Shown: one piece after another, positions 63,088 through 64,000 of the stretch
Layout of the letters: the number at the start of each line of letters is the position of its first letter
Position numbering within the stretch: the first letter of the stretch is position 1
NCBI RefSeq assembly: GCF_033042135.1
Contig: NZ_WBXM01000002.1
Coordinates: forward strand, 124,001 to 188,000
Source of the DNA: Haloechinothrix sp033042135
GTDB lineage: Bacteria; Actinomycetota; Actinomycetes; Mycobacteriales; Pseudonocardiaceae
Direction of reading: 5' to 3'
Length of the DNA stretch: 64,000 bases
The notes under the pieces: generated by a model
What the model saw: only the letters and a program-made list of their open reading frames with translations
Database searches by the model: none
What the model was told of the DNA's origin: nothing
Position numbers and translations under genes: made by a program

Positions 63088-63558
63088 ATGACGACGACCC
63101 CGACACTGGCCCTGTGGCGCAGGCTCAGCGCGTTGCCGGGCGGTAACCGGCTGTTCTCGGCCGCGATCGCGCTGCGCGTGCCCTACTTCGGGACGATCCT
63201 GCCGACTGTGCACGAGATGCAGCCGGGACGCTGCGTGGTGACGGCCCCGAAGTGGTTCGGCGTGTACAACCACATCCGCACCTTCCACGCGATCGCCGCG
63301 TGTAACCTCGCCGAGCTCGCGATGGGCATGCTGGCCGAGGCGACGGTACCGCCGACACACCGCTGGCTGCCGAAAGCGATGAGCGTCGAGTACGTCGCCA
63401 AGGCGACCACCGGGCTGCGCGCGGTCGCCGAGCTGGACCACGTCCCCGCCTTCGGTGACCATGCCACCGATGTGGAGGTGCCGGTGACCGTGTACGACAA
63501 GCACGGGACACCGGTGGTGACCGGTGCCATCACGGTGTGGGTGGCGCCGCGTTCGTGA
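63088..63558 (+). CDS. Hotdog-fold protein (DUF4442, thioesterase-like)
   Basis: 156 residues: LPYFGTILPTVHEMQPGRCVVTAPKWFGVYNHIRTFHAIAACNLAELAMG, then a WLPKAMSVEYVAKATTGLRA strand and PVTVYDKHGTPVVTGAITVWV, the hotdog pattern of PaaI/DUF4442 acyl-CoA thioesterase-like proteins. An aaggac site precedes ATG 63088. The operator upstream suggests acyl-CoA or fatty-acid control. Substrate unknown. Confidence 0.85.
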   Translation: MTTTPTLALWRRLSALPGGNRLFSAAIALRVPYFGTILPTVHEMQPGRCVVTAPKWFGVYNHIRTFHAIAACNLAELAMGMLAEATVPPTHRWLPKAMSVEYVAKATTGLRAVAELDHVPAFGDHATDVEVPVTVYDKHGTPVVTGAITVWVAPRS

Positions 63559-63570
63559 CCGAGGTGACGG

Positions 63571-64000
63571 TCAGCCGTGGTGCGTGCGGAGCTGTTCGTA
63601 ACGAGCGCGGCACGCCTCGTAGCGCGGCAGCAAGCCGTGCGCGGCGGCCTCGTCCAGCGTAGGGGCGGCGGCGTCCTTGGCGGACAGCACGGGTTCGGCG
63701 TCGGCAGGCCACGGCAGGTCGAGTGCGGGATCCAGCGGGTTGATGCCGTGCTCGGCGGCGGGGTTGTACGGCGTGGAGCACAGGTAGGCGGTCACCGCGT
63801 CCTCGGTCAACGCCAGGAAGGCGTGCCCGAGCCCTTCGGAGAGGTACACCGCCCGGTAGTCCGTGGCATCCAGCCGGAGGGCCTCGTGGCGGCCGAACGT
63901 GGGCGAGCCCACCCGCACGTCCACCACCACGTCGAGCACGGCCCCCCGCGCGCAGTAGAGATACTTGGCCTGCCCCGGCGGGGTGTCGGCGAAGTGGATA
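63571..64000 (-). CDS. rmlC: dTDP-4-dehydrorhamnose 3,5-epimerase, partial (5' end outside window)
   Basis: Third step of dTDP-L-rhamnose synthesis, or a related sugar epimerase. About 142 C-terminal residues are visible. The frame is open to the window edge: HFADTPPGQAKYLYCARGAVLDVVVDVRVGSPTFG, GLGHAFLAL and CSTPYNPAAEHGINPLDPAL are RmlC features. The first 50-60 residues lie to the right. It is 12 nt from the convergent hotdog gene. Confidence 0.93.
   Translation of the reverse strand, partial: IHFADTPPGQAKYLYCARGAVLDVVVDVRVGSPTFGRHEALRLDATDYRAVYLSEGLGHAFLALTEDAVTAYLCSTPYNPAAEHGINPLDPALDLPWPADAEPVLSAKDAAAPTLDEAAAHGLLPRYEACRARYEQLRTHHG

Overview
This is a high-GC actinobacterial chromosome segment, most likely from the Pseudonocardiaceae (Amycolatopsis, Prauserella, Saccharomonospora and relatives). 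The evidence is the very high GC content, frequent GTG and TTG starts, mycothiol biosynthesis (mshB), two WhiB proteins, MtrA-MtrB-LpqB, a SigH-type sigma factor with its zinc anti-sigma factor, a bL37 gene, and gene order that follows three Mycobacterium tuberculosis blocks. I recalled that order from memory and did not search it. The window is almost wholly core genome: I see no prophage, transposase, CRISPR array, rRNA or tRNA gene, or large biosynthetic cluster.

Layout. Positions 1-6.4 kb hold DNA repair and housekeeping genes: the 3' part of sbcC, an ogt and adaA-alkA pair for alkylation repair, ychF and a Nudix hydrolase. Positions 6.5-21 kb hold a YciI-like protein, typA-lpqW, a five-gene peptide ABC transporter (SBP, two permeases, two ATPases), mshB with its membrane partner, an unrecognised protein and a site-2 protease. 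Positions 21-31 kb hold whiB2, a very large membrane glycosyltransferase, a degenerate zinicin-like protein, and the run DUF3499, manB, Trm112, SIS isomerase, manA, which would supply mannose phosphates for glycoconjugates. Positions 30.7-34.7 kb hold a ferric-iron ABC transporter behind an IdeR-type iron box. Positions 34.7-37 kb hold a membrane-embedded alpha/beta hydrolase. Positions 37-48.4 kb hold tmk, mtrA-mtrB-lpqB-comF, hpf, secA and an Rv3235-like protein. Positions 48.4-64 kb hold a SpoU methyltransferase, a WS/DGAT-like acyltransferase, an Rv3231c-like protein, pruA, a lipoprotein, rsgA, an SRAP protein, a small hydrolase, sigH-rshA, bL37, pdtaS, whiB1, a lipid kinase, a membrane protein, a GNAT, a hotdog protein and the 3' part of rmlC.

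Stress and envelope functions dominate. SigH/RshA, PdtaS, WhiB1, WhiB2 and MtrAB are regulators; LpqW, MshB, ManA/B and the glycosyltransferases serve the envelope and redox buffer.

The most interesting signals are non-coding. A 53-bp inverted-repeat element occurs three times, each time exactly between convergent genes. The sigH gene has a GGAAT-N17-CGTTA promoter of SigH/SigR type. The same architecture (GGAAC-N17-CGTTA) lies about 0.5 kb upstream of hpf, whose long leader carries a 27-codon ORF with a strong ribosome-binding site. CRP-type palindromes sit upstream of whiB1, the peptide transporter and possibly typA. A GTTAC-N6-GTAAC operator overlaps the -10 of the hotdog gene. Several genes start 6-8 nt after a -10 box and are probably leaderless. 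I did not find a clear new multi-gene system; the hpf leader and the repeat family are the best candidates for something undescribed.
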